The translations under genes and the position numbers were made by a program. 64,000 bases of DNA from Ruthenibacterium lactatiformans (lineage in GTDB: Bacteria; Bacillota; Clostridia; Oscillospirales; Ruminococcaceae), in the NCBI RefSeq assembly GCF_000949455.1, contig NZ_JXXK01000014.1, positions 1 to 64,000 on the forward strand. Direction: 5' to 3'. How positions within the stretch are numbered: position 1 is the first letter of the stretch; each line of letters opens with the position of its first letter. The notes under the pieces were generated by a model. That model saw only the letters and a list, made by a program, of their open reading frames with translations, did not search any database and was not told the DNA's origin. This document shows positions 33,900-42,557 of the stretch, piece by piece.

Positions 33900-34595
33900 T
33901 CAGCCGCCGAATTTTGCGCTGTTCAGCTTGATGCCGGGGCCCATCGTGGACGCCACGGTAGCGCTCTTGATATACTGGCCTTTCGCCGCGGCGGGCTTCG
34001 CCTTGACGATGGCTTCCATCACAACGGACAGGTTCTGGCCCAGCTTCTCGGCGCCGAAAGACGCCTTGCCGATGGGCACATGGATGATGTTGGCTTTGTC
34101 CAAGCGGTACTCGATCTTACCGGCCTTCGCCTCGGTAACGGCGCGGCCCACATCGGGCGTGACCGTACCGGCCTTGGGGTTCGGCATCAGGCCGCGGGGG
34201 CCGAGCACCTTACCCAGACGGCCTACCAGGCCCATCATGTCGGGCGTGGTGACCAGCACGTCAAAATCAATAAAGCCTTCGTTCTGGATTTTTGCGACCA
34301 GATCGGCGTCGCCGACCATCATCGCACCCGCCTCTTCAGCGGCCTTGGCGGCGTCGCCCTTGGCGATGGCGATAACGCGCACGTCCTTGCCGGTGCCGTT
34401 GGGCAGCACGACGGCGCCGCGCACCTGCTGGTCCGCGTGACGGCTGTCAACGCCCAGGCGCACATGCAGCTCGACCGTTTCGTCGAACTTCGCCTTGGCG
34501 GTCTGGCAGCACAGCGCCAGGGCCTCTTCGGTGTCGTACAGTTTTGTACGGTCGACAAGCTTTTTGCTGTCGACATAATGTTTACCGTGATTCAT
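33900..34595 (-). CDS. rplA: 50S ribosomal protein L1
   Basis: L1-stalk protein; also a translational repressor in many bacteria. The 231-aa protein has the typical KLVDRTKLYDTEEALALC start, GTGKDVRVIAIAKGD near residue 75 and the GLMPNPKAGTVTPDV signature near 133. ATG 34595 follows AGGAGG. It follows rplK by 63 bp. Confidence 0.98.
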   Translation of the reverse strand: MNHGKHYVDSKKLVDRTKLYDTEEALALCCQTAKAKFDETVELHVRLGVDSRHADQQVRGAVVLPNGTGKDVRVIAIAKGDAAKAAEEAGAMMVGDADLVAKIQNEGFIDFDVLVTTPDMMGLVGRLGKVLGPRGLMPNPKAGTVTPDVGRAVTEAKAGKIEYRLDKANIIHVPIGKASFGAEKLGQNLSVVMEAIVKAKPAAAKGQYIKSATVASTMGPGIKLNSAKFGG

Positions 34596-34658
34596 AATAT
34601 CCTCCTGTGGTAATACGGAATGATCCTCCCACTAATGGTAAGGTTGTTATGCGGACAG

Positions 34659-35084
34659 TTAGTCGGTGACCGTAACGCCCATGCTGCGGCAGGTGCCGGC
34701 GATCATGCTGATGGCCGTCTCCAGGTTCGCCGCGTTCAGGTCGGGCATTTTGGTGCTGGCGATCTCCTCCAGCTGCTTCTTCGTGATGGACGCGACCTTC
34801 GTCTTGTTGGGCACGCCGGAACCGCTCTCGATACCGACAGCCTTCTTGATAAGGACAGCCGCCGGGGGCGTCTTGGTGATGAAGCTGAAGGAACGGTCCG
34901 CATAGACCGTAATGACGACAGGAATCAGGTAACCGATATCCTTCTGCGTGCGCTCGTTGAATTCCTTCGTGAACGCCATGATGTTCACGCCGTGCTGGCC
35001 AAGCGCAGGGCCAACAGGGGGAGCCGGGGTAGCTTTGCCGGCCGGAATCTGGAGTTTGATATACCCCGTTACTTTCTGAGCCAT
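34659..35084 (-). CDS. rplK: 50S ribosomal protein L11
   Basis: GTPase-centre protein. From ATG 35084 (MAQKVTGYIKLQIPAGKA, 7 nt after GGAGG) it is 141 aa, the standard length. The proline-rich N-terminal helix region (PAPPVGPALGQHGVNIM) and the C-terminal rRNA-binding domain (GSGVPNKTKVASITKKQ) are intact. It lies 145 bp after nusG; the spacer has GC hairpins but no clear promoter. Confidence 0.98.
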   Translation of the reverse strand: MAQKVTGYIKLQIPAGKATPAPPVGPALGQHGVNIMAFTKEFNERTQKDIGYLIPVVITVYADRSFSFITKTPPAAVLIKKAVGIESGSGVPNKTKVASITKKQLEEIASTKMPDLNAANLETAISMIAGTCRSMGVTVTD

Positions 35085-35228
35085 TTTGTGCACCTCCAAA
35101 AATTGTGGTAAGTTGCGGGCTTTGGCCGGATTGCCAAGGCCCTCCCACGAACGCGCGATACCCTTCGCGCGCTCTATAAGAAACAGCGCCTTGCAGCGCG
35201 TGCTCTTACCGGAAAAACGTTTCAGGGC

Positions 35229-35759
35229 TTACAGGGGTTTCACCTGTGTAAAGTCCAGCTCCGCCGGCGTTTCGCGGCCGAACATGGAAACCTTTACGTT
35301 TACCTTTTTCGCGTCGGTATCGATGCCCTCCACGATACCGATGAAGCCTTCCAGCGGGCCGTTCATGATCTGAACGTTGTCGCCCACGGCGTAATCGAGG
35401 CTCACTTCGCGTACGTCCACGCCCAGCTTATCCACTTCCTCGTCGGTGAGGGGGATGGGCTTGGACGACGGGCCGACAAAGCCCGTGACGCCGCGCGTAT
35501 TGCGCACGATATACCAGCTGTCGTCCGTCATCACCATTTTGACGAGCACATAACCCGGGAAGAGCTTGCGCTCCACCTCGCGCTCCTTGCCGTCCTTGAT
35601 GTCGGGCACCAGCTCCACGGGGACCTTTACCTCATGGATAAGCTCCTGCAGGCGCCGGTTCTCCACGATGGTTTCAAGGTTTTGCGCAACCTTGTTTTCG
35701 TAGCCGGAGTAGGTGTGCACCACATACCAGCGCGCCTCGGTGTCTCTATCCTCTGCCAT
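35229..35759 (-). CDS. nusG: Transcription termination/antitermination factor NusG
   Basis: Polymerase-associated elongation factor. The 176-aa protein has the NGN domain (ARWYVVHTYSGYENKVAQNLE, LFPGYVLVKMVMTDDSWYIVRNT) and the C-terminal KOW domain with GDNVQIMNGPLEGFIGIVEGID near residue 126. Full length, between secE and rplK as usual. Confidence 0.97.
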   Translation of the reverse strand: MAEDRDTEARWYVVHTYSGYENKVAQNLETIVENRRLQELIHEVKVPVELVPDIKDGKEREVERKLFPGYVLVKMVMTDDSWYIVRNTRGVTGFVGPSSKPIPLTDEEVDKLGVDVREVSLDYAVGDNVQIMNGPLEGFIGIVEGIDTDAKKVNVKVSMFGRETPAELDFTQVKPL

Positions 35760-35798
35760 TTGTCAAAACCCCGCTTTCTGCTTTAAAAGTGCGGACGG

Positions 35799-36044
35799 TC
35801 ACACGCCCTTCAGCAACTGGTTCAGCCCGAAGCCGAACACAGCGTCCAGGACCATGATGAGTACCGCGGCCACGACCACCACGACAGCCACCACGACGGT
35901 GTTGTTGATGATCTGCTTTTTCGAGGGCCATACGACCTTCTTCATCTCGCTCACGGTATCGCGGAAAAACTTGCCGATGCGTCCGAAGAAGCGCTTCACG
36001 CCAGCGAAAAAGCCTTTGGACTTTTTCTCGGTTTTGTCAGCCAT
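35799..36044 (-). CDS. secE: Preprotein translocase subunit SecE
   Basis: Essential clamp of the SecYEG channel. The 81-aa protein has a basic N-terminal part, the amphipathic segment FFRDTVSEMKKVVWPSKKQ near residue 28 and a single C-terminal membrane helix (about 52-75). It lies between rpmG and nusG with 39-bp spacing to nusG, the universal order. Confidence 0.96.
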   Translation of the reverse strand: MADKTEKKSKGFFAGVKRFFGRIGKFFRDTVSEMKKVVWPSKKQIINNTVVVAVVVVVAAVLIMVLDAVFGFGLNQLLKGV

Positions 36045-36062
36045 GTTGCATGTCCGCCTTTC

Positions 36063-36212
36063 TTACTTCGTCTCGCGGTGAACGGTATGCTTTTTGCAGA
36101 AGCGGCAATACTTCTTCATCTCGAGCCTGTCGGGACTGTTCTTCTTGTTCTTCTTGGTGTTGTAGTTGCGCTGTTTGCACTCCGTGCAGGCAAGGGTGAT
36201 CTTCACTCTCAT
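36063..36212 (-). CDS. rpmG: 50S ribosomal protein L33
   Basis: A 49-aa protein beginning MRVKITLACTECKQRNYNT with two CxxC zinc pairs (CTEC near 9-12, CRFC near 36-39), so it is the zinc-binding C+ form. ATG 36212 has GGAGG about 9 nt upstream. It leads the rpmG-secE-nusG operon from the promoter at 36307-36336. A tRNA-Trp often found between rpmG and secE elsewhere is absent here. Confidence 0.95.
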   Translation of the reverse strand: MRVKITLACTECKQRNYNTKKNKKNSPDRLEMKKYCRFCKKHTVHRETK

Positions 36213-36306
36213 TTTTCGGCACCTCCATCAAATAGCCTCCCTCTTGCCGCAGGCGGCGCATCGAAAAATGCGCACAAAAAAATAGACCTGCAAAAGAGGT
36301 ACAACC

Positions 36307-36336
36307 ATCATAGCACAGCACACAGTCCCGCGTCAA
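36307..36336 (-). promoter_or_regulatory. Promoter of rpmG-secE-nusG
   Basis: TTGACG (36331-36336), 18 bp, TATGAT (36307-36312) on the minus strand; the -10 is preceded by TGC (extended -10). Confidence 0.7.
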
Positions 36337-36412
36337 GGGATTTTTTCGCCTGCGGGGCCGTTTTCCGGGCTTTTTCCGCCGCGCGTCAAAATTTGCCGCG
36401 CCGTCTTTTAAA

Positions 36413-36434
36413 ATCAACCATTGTATGGTATTAT
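36413..36434 (+). promoter_or_regulatory. Extended -10 promoter upstream of ddl
   Basis: TGGTATTAT (-10 TATTAT at 36429-36434) on the plus strand, about 190 bp before ddl; the -35 is weak (TTTTAA-like). Confidence 0.45.
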
Positions 36435-36471
36435 AAAGGCTACGATTGCAGCATACAAGTGATACCATGCG

Positions 36472-36499
36472 GGCAGCACGGCAAAACAGCCGTGCTGCC
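36472..36499 (+). promoter_or_regulatory. Leader hairpin upstream of ddl
   Basis: Perfect 11-bp arms GGCAGCACGGC / GCCGTGCTGCC with an AAAACA loop, in the transcribed leader of ddl. No T-run follows, so it is not a simple terminator; function unknown. Confidence 0.45.
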
Positions 36500-36627
36500 G
36501 CGCAGCGGTCCGTCCCGAAAGCCTTTCTCCGGGCGGTCTGAAAGCAGGGCGTTTTGTGCACGCGGGTTTTCAGGCGCCTGCCCCAGGGCTTTATTCCACG
36601 GCGGCCCGAGGAAAGGTGTGGAGTGTT

Positions 36628-37707
36628 TTGAAGAAATTGAAAGTCGCCGTACTGTTCGGCGGCGCGTCCAGCGAGCACGAGGTATCGCGCATGAGCGCGA
36701 CCAGCGTGCTGAACAATCTGGACACGGAAAAATACGATGTGCTGCCCGTGGGCATCACGAAAGACGGGCGCTGGTATTTGTACTCCGGCCCTGTGGAGGA
36801 CCTTTGCAGCGGCGCCTGGGAGCGCCACTCCGGCAATGTGCCCGCAGCCATCTGCCCGGGCAGCGGGCTGGCGGGGCTTGTGGCGTTTGAAAACGGCGTC
36901 TGCCGCAGCCTGCCCGTGGACGTGGTGTTTCCCGTTCTGCACGGCAAAAACGGCGAGGACGGCACGATACAGGGCCTGCTGGAGCTGGCCGGCCTGCCCT
37001 ATGTGGGCTGCGGCGTGCTGGGCAGCGCGGTGTGCATGGATAAGATCATTGCCAACCGTGTGATGGATGCAACGGGCATTCCCCGCTGTGAATGGGACTG
37101 CATGGAGCGCTGGCAGCGGCCGGAGCTGGCGGCCATTGCCCGGCGCGCGGCGGAAAAACTGGGCTGGCCCATTTTCGTCAAGCCCGCCAACGCGGGCTCC
37201 AGCGTGGGCATCTCCAAGGCGCGGGACATGGCGGAGCTGGAGGCGGCCGTGGACCTCGCCCTGCAGCACGATTCCCGCGTGGTGTTCGAGCGGTTCGTAC
37301 AGGGGCAGGAAGTAGAATGCGCGGTGCGCGGCAACGACGAAGTCTCCGGCACCCATCCCGGCGAAATTTTGGCCAGCGCCGAATTTTACACCTACGATGA
37401 CAAATACATCTCCGGCACCAGCCGGGTGGCCATCCCGGCGCAGCTTGCGCCGGAAAAGCTGGACGAGGTGCGGGACCTGGCCGTGCGCGCCTACCGGGCG
37501 CTGTGCTGCAAAGGTTTGGCCCGCGTGGACTTTTTTGTGGAGCACGGCACACAGCGCGTGCTGCTCAACGAGATCAACACCTTGCCGGGCTTTACCAGCA
37601 TCAGCATGTATCCCAAGCTGATGCTGGCGGCGGGCGAGACGTATCCCGGCCTGCTGGACAGCCTGATCACGCTGGCGCTGGAAAGGGCGGGCGGCGTCCA
37701 TGACTGA
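36628..37707 (+). CDS. ddl: D-alanine--D-alanine ligase
   Basis: Makes the D-Ala-D-Ala dipeptide of peptidoglycan. The 359-aa protein is an ATP-grasp ligase with VAVLFGGASSEHEVS at the N-terminus, HGKNGEDGTIQGLLE near residue 109, FVKPANAGSSVGIS near 182, and the metal site RVDFFVE...LNEINTLPGFT near 295-320. I start it at TTG 36628 just after GGAG; upstream in-frame codons have no homology. It overlaps murI by 8 bp. Confidence 0.93.
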   Translation: MKKLKVAVLFGGASSEHEVSRMSATSVLNNLDTEKYDVLPVGITKDGRWYLYSGPVEDLCSGAWERHSGNVPAAICPGSGLAGLVAFENGVCRSLPVDVVFPVLHGKNGEDGTIQGLLELAGLPYVGCGVLGSAVCMDKIIANRVMDATGIPRCEWDCMERWQRPELAAIARRAAEKLGWPIFVKPANAGSSVGISKARDMAELEAAVDLALQHDSRVVFERFVQGQEVECAVRGNDEVSGTHPGEILASAEFYTYDDKYISGTSRVAIPAQLAPEKLDEVRDLAVRAYRALCCKGLARVDFFVEHGTQRVLLNEINTLPGFTSISMYPKLMLAAGETYPGLLDSLITLALERAGGVHD

Positions 37708-38557
37708 GCGAAACGCGCCGGGGCGCGGCGCTCCCATCGGCGTGTTCGATTCCGGCCTGGGCGGGCTGACGGCCGTGCGCGAGCTGCGGCGCATCCTGCC
37801 CGGCGAGGACATCGTCTATTTCGGCGATACGGGCCGGGTGCCCTACGGCACCCGCGGCGTAGATGTCATTGTACGGTACGCAAAGCAGGACATCGCATTC
37901 CTTCTGGAACAAAACGTGAAATATGTGATGGCCGCCTGCGGCACCGTGAGCAGCACGCTGTCCGAGGCTTACACACGCACGCTGCCCGTGCCTTATACGG
38001 GCGTGGTGCAGAGCGCGGCGGCCGCCGCCGTACGCGCCACCAGAACAGGGCTCATCGGTGTCATCGGTACGCCCGCCACCGTTAAGAGCGGCAGCTACAA
38101 CGCGGCCATCGCCGCGCTGATGCCCGGCGCGCGCATCGTAGCCACCGCATGCCCGCTGTTCGTGCCGCTGGTGGAAAACGGGTATTTCGGCGCAGACAAC
38201 GCCGTGACGCGCCTTGTGGCACGGGATTACCTGAAGGACATAAGGGCCGCGGGCGTGGATACGCTGATCCTGGGCTGCACGCACTACCCGCTCATCGCGC
38301 CCATCATCGCGGATCTGATGGGCCCCGAAGTGGCGCTCATCGACCCCGGGCGGGAAACCGCGCTGGCCGCACGGGACGCGCTGGCCTCCGCCGGGCTGCT
38401 GCGGGAGGGCCGCGCGGGCACGGCACGCTATTATGTAAGCGACACCACCGAGAGCTTCGCCCAGCTTTCGGACTGGTTTTTGGGCGAATACGCGGGCGGG
38501 CCCGTGACGCGCATCAGCGTGGACGGTTATCCCGTGGAGCAAGGCGCCTCAACGTAA
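37700..38557 (+). CDS. murI: Glutamate racemase
   Basis: Supplies D-glutamate for peptidoglycan. The 285-aa protein has the substrate motif IGVFDSGLGGLTAV near residue 13, YFGDTGRVPYGTR near 40, and the two catalytic cysteines in AACGTVSS (near 78) and ILGCTHYPL (near 191). The ATG lies within the end of ddl (8-bp overlap), so the two cell-wall precursor genes are coupled. Confidence 0.96.
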   Translation: MTERNAPGRGAPIGVFDSGLGGLTAVRELRRILPGEDIVYFGDTGRVPYGTRGVDVIVRYAKQDIAFLLEQNVKYVMAACGTVSSTLSEAYTRTLPVPYTGVVQSAAAAAVRATRTGLIGVIGTPATVKSGSYNAAIAALMPGARIVATACPLFVPLVENGYFGADNAVTRLVARDYLKDIRAAGVDTLILGCTHYPLIAPIIADLMGPEVALIDPGRETALAARDALASAGLLREGRAGTARYYVSDTTESFAQLSDWFLGEYAGGPVTRISVDGYPVEQGAST

Positions 38558-38578
38558 AAAGGAAAAGGATGACCCTGT

Positions 38579-39004
38579 ATGAAGGAAGATTATCTCATCA
38601 CCATCCACGGCACCATGGAGCAGGACGGCGAAAGCGACAGCGTGAAGCTGATGACGCGGGGCAGCTTTGTCAAGCGCAACGGCAGCTTCTTCATCAGCTA
38701 CAAAGAAACCGAGGCCACAGGCTATGCAGGCTGTGTGACCACCGTAAAGGTGGAGGATTCACACAAGGTGAGCATGCTGCGCTTCGGCCCGGCGCCCAGC
38801 CAGCTCGTCATAGAAAAGGGCCGGCGGCATGTGTGCCATTACGAGACGGGCCATGGTTCGCTGAGCCTGGGCGTGGCCGCGGACGAGATCCACAGCCGCC
38901 TTTCCGACGAGGGCGGCACCGTCCGCTTCAGCTATCTGCTGGACATGGAAACCGCCGCCGTGAGCCGCAACATTGTAAAGATCACCGTCAAGCCCGCCAA
39001 CTGA
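38579..39004 (+). CDS. DUF1934 (YwiB-like) protein
   Basis: A 141-aa beta-barrel protein of the DUF1934 family, related to lipocalin-like folds. Recognisable features: ITIHGTMEQDGESDSVKLMTRG at the start, YKETEATGYAGCVTTVKVE near residue 42 and LGVAADEIHSRLSDEGGTVRFSYLLD near 100. In Firmicutes it is nearly always directly upstream of argS, as here (50 bp). Function unknown. Confidence 0.9.
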   Translation: MKEDYLITIHGTMEQDGESDSVKLMTRGSFVKRNGSFFISYKETEATGYAGCVTTVKVEDSHKVSMLRFGPAPSQLVIEKGRRHVCHYETGHGSLSLGVAADEIHSRLSDEGGTVRFSYLLDMETAAVSRNIVKITVKPAN

Positions 39005-39054
39005 CGGGGCGCGCCGGTATAACAGGAATTCAAAGGGACAGGAGTTTTGAAAAA

Positions 39055-40824
39055 ATGCAGGATTTTAAACATTTCGACCCGAAACAGGCCGCTATGGATG
39101 AGGCCCGCGGGCTGCTGGAGGCCGCTGCCCGCGCCGCTATGGCGGACGGCAGCCTGCCGGAAAAGGAGCTGCCCGCCTTTGTGGTGGAGGTGCCAAACGA
39201 CGTGAAGAACGGAGACCTGGCTTCCAACTTCGCCATGGCGGGCGCGCGCGTATTCGGTATGCCCCCGCGTAAAATCGCCGAGGCCGTGGCCGCTGCGATG
39301 CCCGCTTTGGAGGAAACGCATTTCAGCCGCGTGGAGATCGCGGGCCCCGGCTTCATCAACCTGTTCCTTGCCCCGGGCTGGTTTGCCGACGTAGTTTTAG
39401 CCGCCAACGCAGCCGGCGCGGACTACGGCCGCACAAGCTACGGCAAAGGTGAAAAGGTGAATGTGGAGTTCGTTTCGGCCAATCCTACGGGTCCGATGCA
39501 TCTGGGCAACGCCCGCGGCGGCGCTTTGGGCGACTGCCTCGCCGCCGCCATGGACTGGGCGGGCTATGACGTCACACGGGAGTTTCTCATCAACGACGCG
39601 GGCAACCAGATCCTCAAGTTCGGCAAGAGCCTTGCCGTCCGCTACCTTCAGATCTTCAGGGGCGAGGACGCCGTACCTTTCCCCGAGGACTGCTATCAGG
39701 GTGCGGATATCCGTGTGCTGGCACAGAAATTTGCAGACGTGCACGGGAACGTCTATATGGAAAAGCCTTTTGAGGAACTGCAGAAGGATATCGCGGCTTT
39801 TGCGCTGCCGTTGAACGTGCAGGGGCTTAAGGACGACATGGCCAAATACCGCGTGAATTACGACGTCTGGTTCAGCGAGACCACGCTGCACGAATCCGGC
39901 GCCATCCGGGAAATGCTGGACAAATTGGCCGAACGCGGCGCCACCTACGAAAAAGACGGCGCCATCTGGTACCGTTCCATGCAGTACGCCGAGAAATACG
40001 GCGGCAACAAGGTGACGCGCAAGGGCCTGGACGGCGAAGTGACGGACGAGGATAAGGACGAAGTCCTGGTGCGCGCCAACGGCGTGCCCACCTATTTTGC
40101 GGCGGATATCGCTTACCACTACAACAAATTCGCGGTGCGCGGCTTCTCCCGCGCCATCGACGTATGGGGCGCAGACCATCACGGCCACGTGGCCCGAATG
40201 AAAGGCGCCATGGACGCCATCGGCCTAGACGGCGAAAAGCTGGACATCGTGCTGATGCAGTTCGTGCGTTTGATGCAGGACGGCCAGCCGGTGCGCATGA
40301 GCAAGCGCACCGGAAAAGCCATCGGGCTGGCGGAGCTTCTGGACGAGGTCCCCATCGACTCCGCCCGCTTCCAGTTCAACCTGCGGGAGCCGGGCAGCGT
40401 AATGGACTTTGATATGGACCTGGCCGTGGCGCAGGACAGCGAAAATCCGGTGTATTATGTGCAGTACGCCCATGCCCGCATCTGCAGCATCCTGAAAAAG
40501 CTGGCCGAAGACGGCATCGTGTTCGAGGGCGCGGACAAGGCGGATCTGACGCTGCTGACAGAGCCCGCGGAAAAGGAACTGATCCGCCATATCGCAGACT
40601 TTCCCGGCGAAATCATTTCCGCGGCCAAAAGCTATGACCCGGCGCGCATCACGCGCTACGTCACCGAGCTGGCCAACCGCTACCACAAATTCTACAATTC
40701 CTGCCGCGTAAAGGACGCCGAGCACTGCGTTTGCCAGGCGCGCATTGCACTGTGCACCGCTACGAAAAACGTCATCTCCAACGCGCTTACCCTGCTGAAG
40801 ATCACCGTGCCCGAAAGCATGTGA
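39055..40824 (+). CDS. argS: Arginyl-tRNA synthetase
   Basis: Class I synthetase charging tRNA-Arg. The 589-aa protein has the N-terminal Add1 domain, the HIGH-type motif ANPTGPMHLGNARGG near residue 140, the KMSKS-type RMSKRTGK near 415, and the C-terminal DALR anticodon domain (VQYAHARICSIL, CRVKDAEHCVCQARIAL). The ATG at 39055 follows AGGAG by about 11 nt. An ORF extending far upstream in this frame overlaps murI and DUF1934 and is spurious. Confidence 0.97.
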   Translation: MQDFKHFDPKQAAMDEARGLLEAAARAAMADGSLPEKELPAFVVEVPNDVKNGDLASNFAMAGARVFGMPPRKIAEAVAAAMPALEETHFSRVEIAGPGFINLFLAPGWFADVVLAANAAGADYGRTSYGKGEKVNVEFVSANPTGPMHLGNARGGALGDCLAAAMDWAGYDVTREFLINDAGNQILKFGKSLAVRYLQIFRGEDAVPFPEDCYQGADIRVLAQKFADVHGNVYMEKPFEELQKDIAAFALPLNVQGLKDDMAKYRVNYDVWFSETTLHESGAIREMLDKLAERGATYEKDGAIWYRSMQYAEKYGGNKVTRKGLDGEVTDEDKDEVLVRANGVPTYFAADIAYHYNKFAVRGFSRAIDVWGADHHGHVARMKGAMDAIGLDGEKLDIVLMQFVRLMQDGQPVRMSKRTGKAIGLAELLDEVPIDSARFQFNLREPGSVMDFDMDLAVAQDSENPVYYVQYAHARICSILKKLAEDGIVFEGADKADLTLLTEPAEKELIRHIADFPGEIISAAKSYDPARITRYVTELANRYHKFYNSCRVKDAEHCVCQARIALCTATKNVISNALTLLKITVPESM

Positions 40825-40827
40825 CAC

Positions 40828-40868
40828 AAAAACGCCGGGCCGGTTTGAAAACCGCGCCCGGCGTTTTT
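40828..40868 (+). terminator. Terminator after argS
   Basis: Arms AAAAACGCCGGGC / GCCCGGCGTTTTT, with an inner CGGTTT/AAACCG hairpin, 4 bp after the argS stop. Confidence 0.9.
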
Positions 40869-40915
40869 CGTTTTCATGCAAAAAACACGGCCCGAGGGCC
40901 GGGAAGGAGGCGGCT

Positions 40916-41614
40916 ATGGCTGCCGCTGTGCTGACGCTGCTTTCCCTCATCTATCTGGGCGGGCTGGCCGCGCTGCTCTGCGTGGCGTATTCCCGCCATC
41001 ATTTCAACCGCTATACGGCGGTAAAGGCCGCCGTAAGCTGCGGGTTCCTTGTCATAGCCGCCACGGCGTACCTGCTGGGCGGACACACGGCAGATGCGTA
41101 TTTCCGGGGGCTTCTGCCCTGCTTTGTGCTGTGCCTGGCCGGAGACGTGCTGCTGGGGCTGGCCAATAACCACGCGGGCTTTTTCGGCCGCTGGTTCCTG
41201 CTGGGAGTGGGCGCTTTCACACTGGCCCACGCAGGGTTCTGCGTGCTGTTCACGCTGGCCATGCCGGGCGGACCGCGCTTCACACTGTGGGACGCCGCCG
41301 CTCCGCTGGCCGCGTTGGCCGTGACGGCTGCCTGCGCGCGGCACAAACGCTTCAAGCTGCGGCGCATGCACATGGAGCTGCCCGCTCTGGCGTACTCGCT
41401 CTGCGTAGGGCTGATGTGCGCCCGCGGCACAGCGTTCGGCTTTGCCTGCGGCGGACGGCGCGGCGCGCTGGCTGCCGTGGGGGCCGCGCTGTTCCTCATT
41501 TCGGACGCGGTGCTGCTGTTCGTTTATTTTTATGTCAGGCCGCGCAAAGCGCTGCGTGCGGTGAATCTGGCTGCCTATTATCTGGGCATGCTGTGCCTGG
41601 CGCTCTCGGTATGA
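40916..41614 (+). CDS. YhhN family membrane protein (lysoplasmalogenase-like)
   Basis: A 232-aa protein with about eight hydrophobic helices. The conserved polar motifs of the YhhN/TMEM86 family are present: CLAGDVLLGLANN near residue 72 and LFLISDAVLLFVYF near 193, each with the membrane-embedded Asp. Characterised members hydrolyse the vinyl-ether bond of lysoplasmalogens; anaerobic Clostridia make plasmalogens, so this fits, but the activity is inferred from family. ATG 40916 follows AAGGAGG. Confidence 0.82.
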   Translation: MAAAVLTLLSLIYLGGLAALLCVAYSRHHFNRYTAVKAAVSCGFLVIAATAYLLGGHTADAYFRGLLPCFVLCLAGDVLLGLANNHAGFFGRWFLLGVGAFTLAHAGFCVLFTLAMPGGPRFTLWDAAAPLAALAVTAACARHKRFKLRRMHMELPALAYSLCVGLMCARGTAFGFACGGRRGALAAVGAALFLISDAVLLFVYFYVRPRKALRAVNLAAYYLGMLCLALSV

Positions 41615-41647
41615 GTGCTGCGGAAAATCATCAAAGGAGCTTTTACA

Positions 41648-42493
41648 ATGCCGAACCGACCCATCTGCGCGGAGGACGCGCTGCTCTCCGAAACACCGAT
41701 GCCGCCCGAACAGATCCTGCGCTATCTTGACCGCATCGGCCTGCGTGACGCCGTCCCTCCTCCTCCCACGCTGGAAACGCTGCGCCGCCTGCAGTCCGCA
41801 CATCTGCTGCATGTGCCCTATGAAAACCTGGACCTCCTGCGCGGCGCGATCACCTCTCTGGAACACGGAGCATTGTTTGAAAAAATCGTGGAAAAGCGCC
41901 GCGGCGGCCTCTGCTTCGAGCTGAACGGCCTGTTCTGCTGGCTGCTGTGTTCGCTGGGATACCAGGTCACCAGCTATGCGGGCCGTTTCATCTATCCTTC
42001 GGAGGCCGGCATCCAGATGCGCCGCCACCGTGTGCTCGTCGTAACGCTGGAGGGGAAGAGGTATCTCACCGAAACAGGCATGAACAGCGAAGGCCCCCGC
42101 GCGCCGCTTGTGCTGGCCGAGAGCGAAGCGCAATGGGACGGCGTGACGGAATACCGCTTTTCCCGCGACGCCTTTTGGGGCTGGGTCCTGTGGAAACGGT
42201 CGCCGGGCGGAGCCTGGCGCCGGCTGTATGGCTTTACCGAGGAACCGCAGCTCGACATCGACTTTATTATGCCCAGCCTTTTTTGCGACGTGCATCCGAT
42301 GTCGCCTTTCAACAAAACGGTGCGGGCCTCTATTTTTTTACCGGATGCTCATTTGTCACTGCGCGACAGCAAGCTGACATGGTATCGTAAGGGCGCAGTG
42401 GCCCGTTCCCGCTCCGTTGCGCCAGGCGCAGAAACCGCGCAGGTGCTGTGGGACGTTTTTGGGCTGCGCGCGCCGGAGGACGCGGCGCTTTGA
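41648..42493 (+). CDS. Arylamine N-acetyltransferase-like protein, altered catalytic triad
   Basis: A 281-aa NAT-fold protein. The family start (ILRYLDRIGLRD), HVPYENLDLLRG near residue 55 and the catalytic Cys in RGGLCFELNGLF near 87 are intact; the catalytic His is in MRRHRVLVV near 125. The third residue, normally Asp in a DVGFG motif, appears as Glu in YLTETGMN, and the following GFG is lost. It may be a divergent acyltransferase or a weak enzyme. Start ATG 41648, 9 nt after AAAGGAG. Confidence 0.8.
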   Translation: MPNRPICAEDALLSETPMPPEQILRYLDRIGLRDAVPPPPTLETLRRLQSAHLLHVPYENLDLLRGAITSLEHGALFEKIVEKRRGGLCFELNGLFCWLLCSLGYQVTSYAGRFIYPSEAGIQMRRHRVLVVTLEGKRYLTETGMNSEGPRAPLVLAESEAQWDGVTEYRFSRDAFWGWVLWKRSPGGAWRRLYGFTEEPQLDIDFIMPSLFCDVHPMSPFNKTVRASIFLPDAHLSLRDSKLTWYRKGAVARSRSVAPGAETAQVLWDVFGLRAPEDAAL

Positions 42494-42510
42494 CCCTTCC
42501 GGGCCAAAAA

Positions 42511-42541
42511 AGAAGCAGACGGCACAGAGCCGTCTGCTTCT
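42511..42541. terminator. Bidirectional terminator between NAT-like gene and ldh
   Basis: AGAAGCAGACGGC / GCCGTCTGCTTCT with ACAGA loop; T-runs on both sides (TTTTTC on plus, TTTTTT on minus). Confidence 0.9.
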
Positions 42542-42557
42542 TTTTCTTTTCTTCTGT

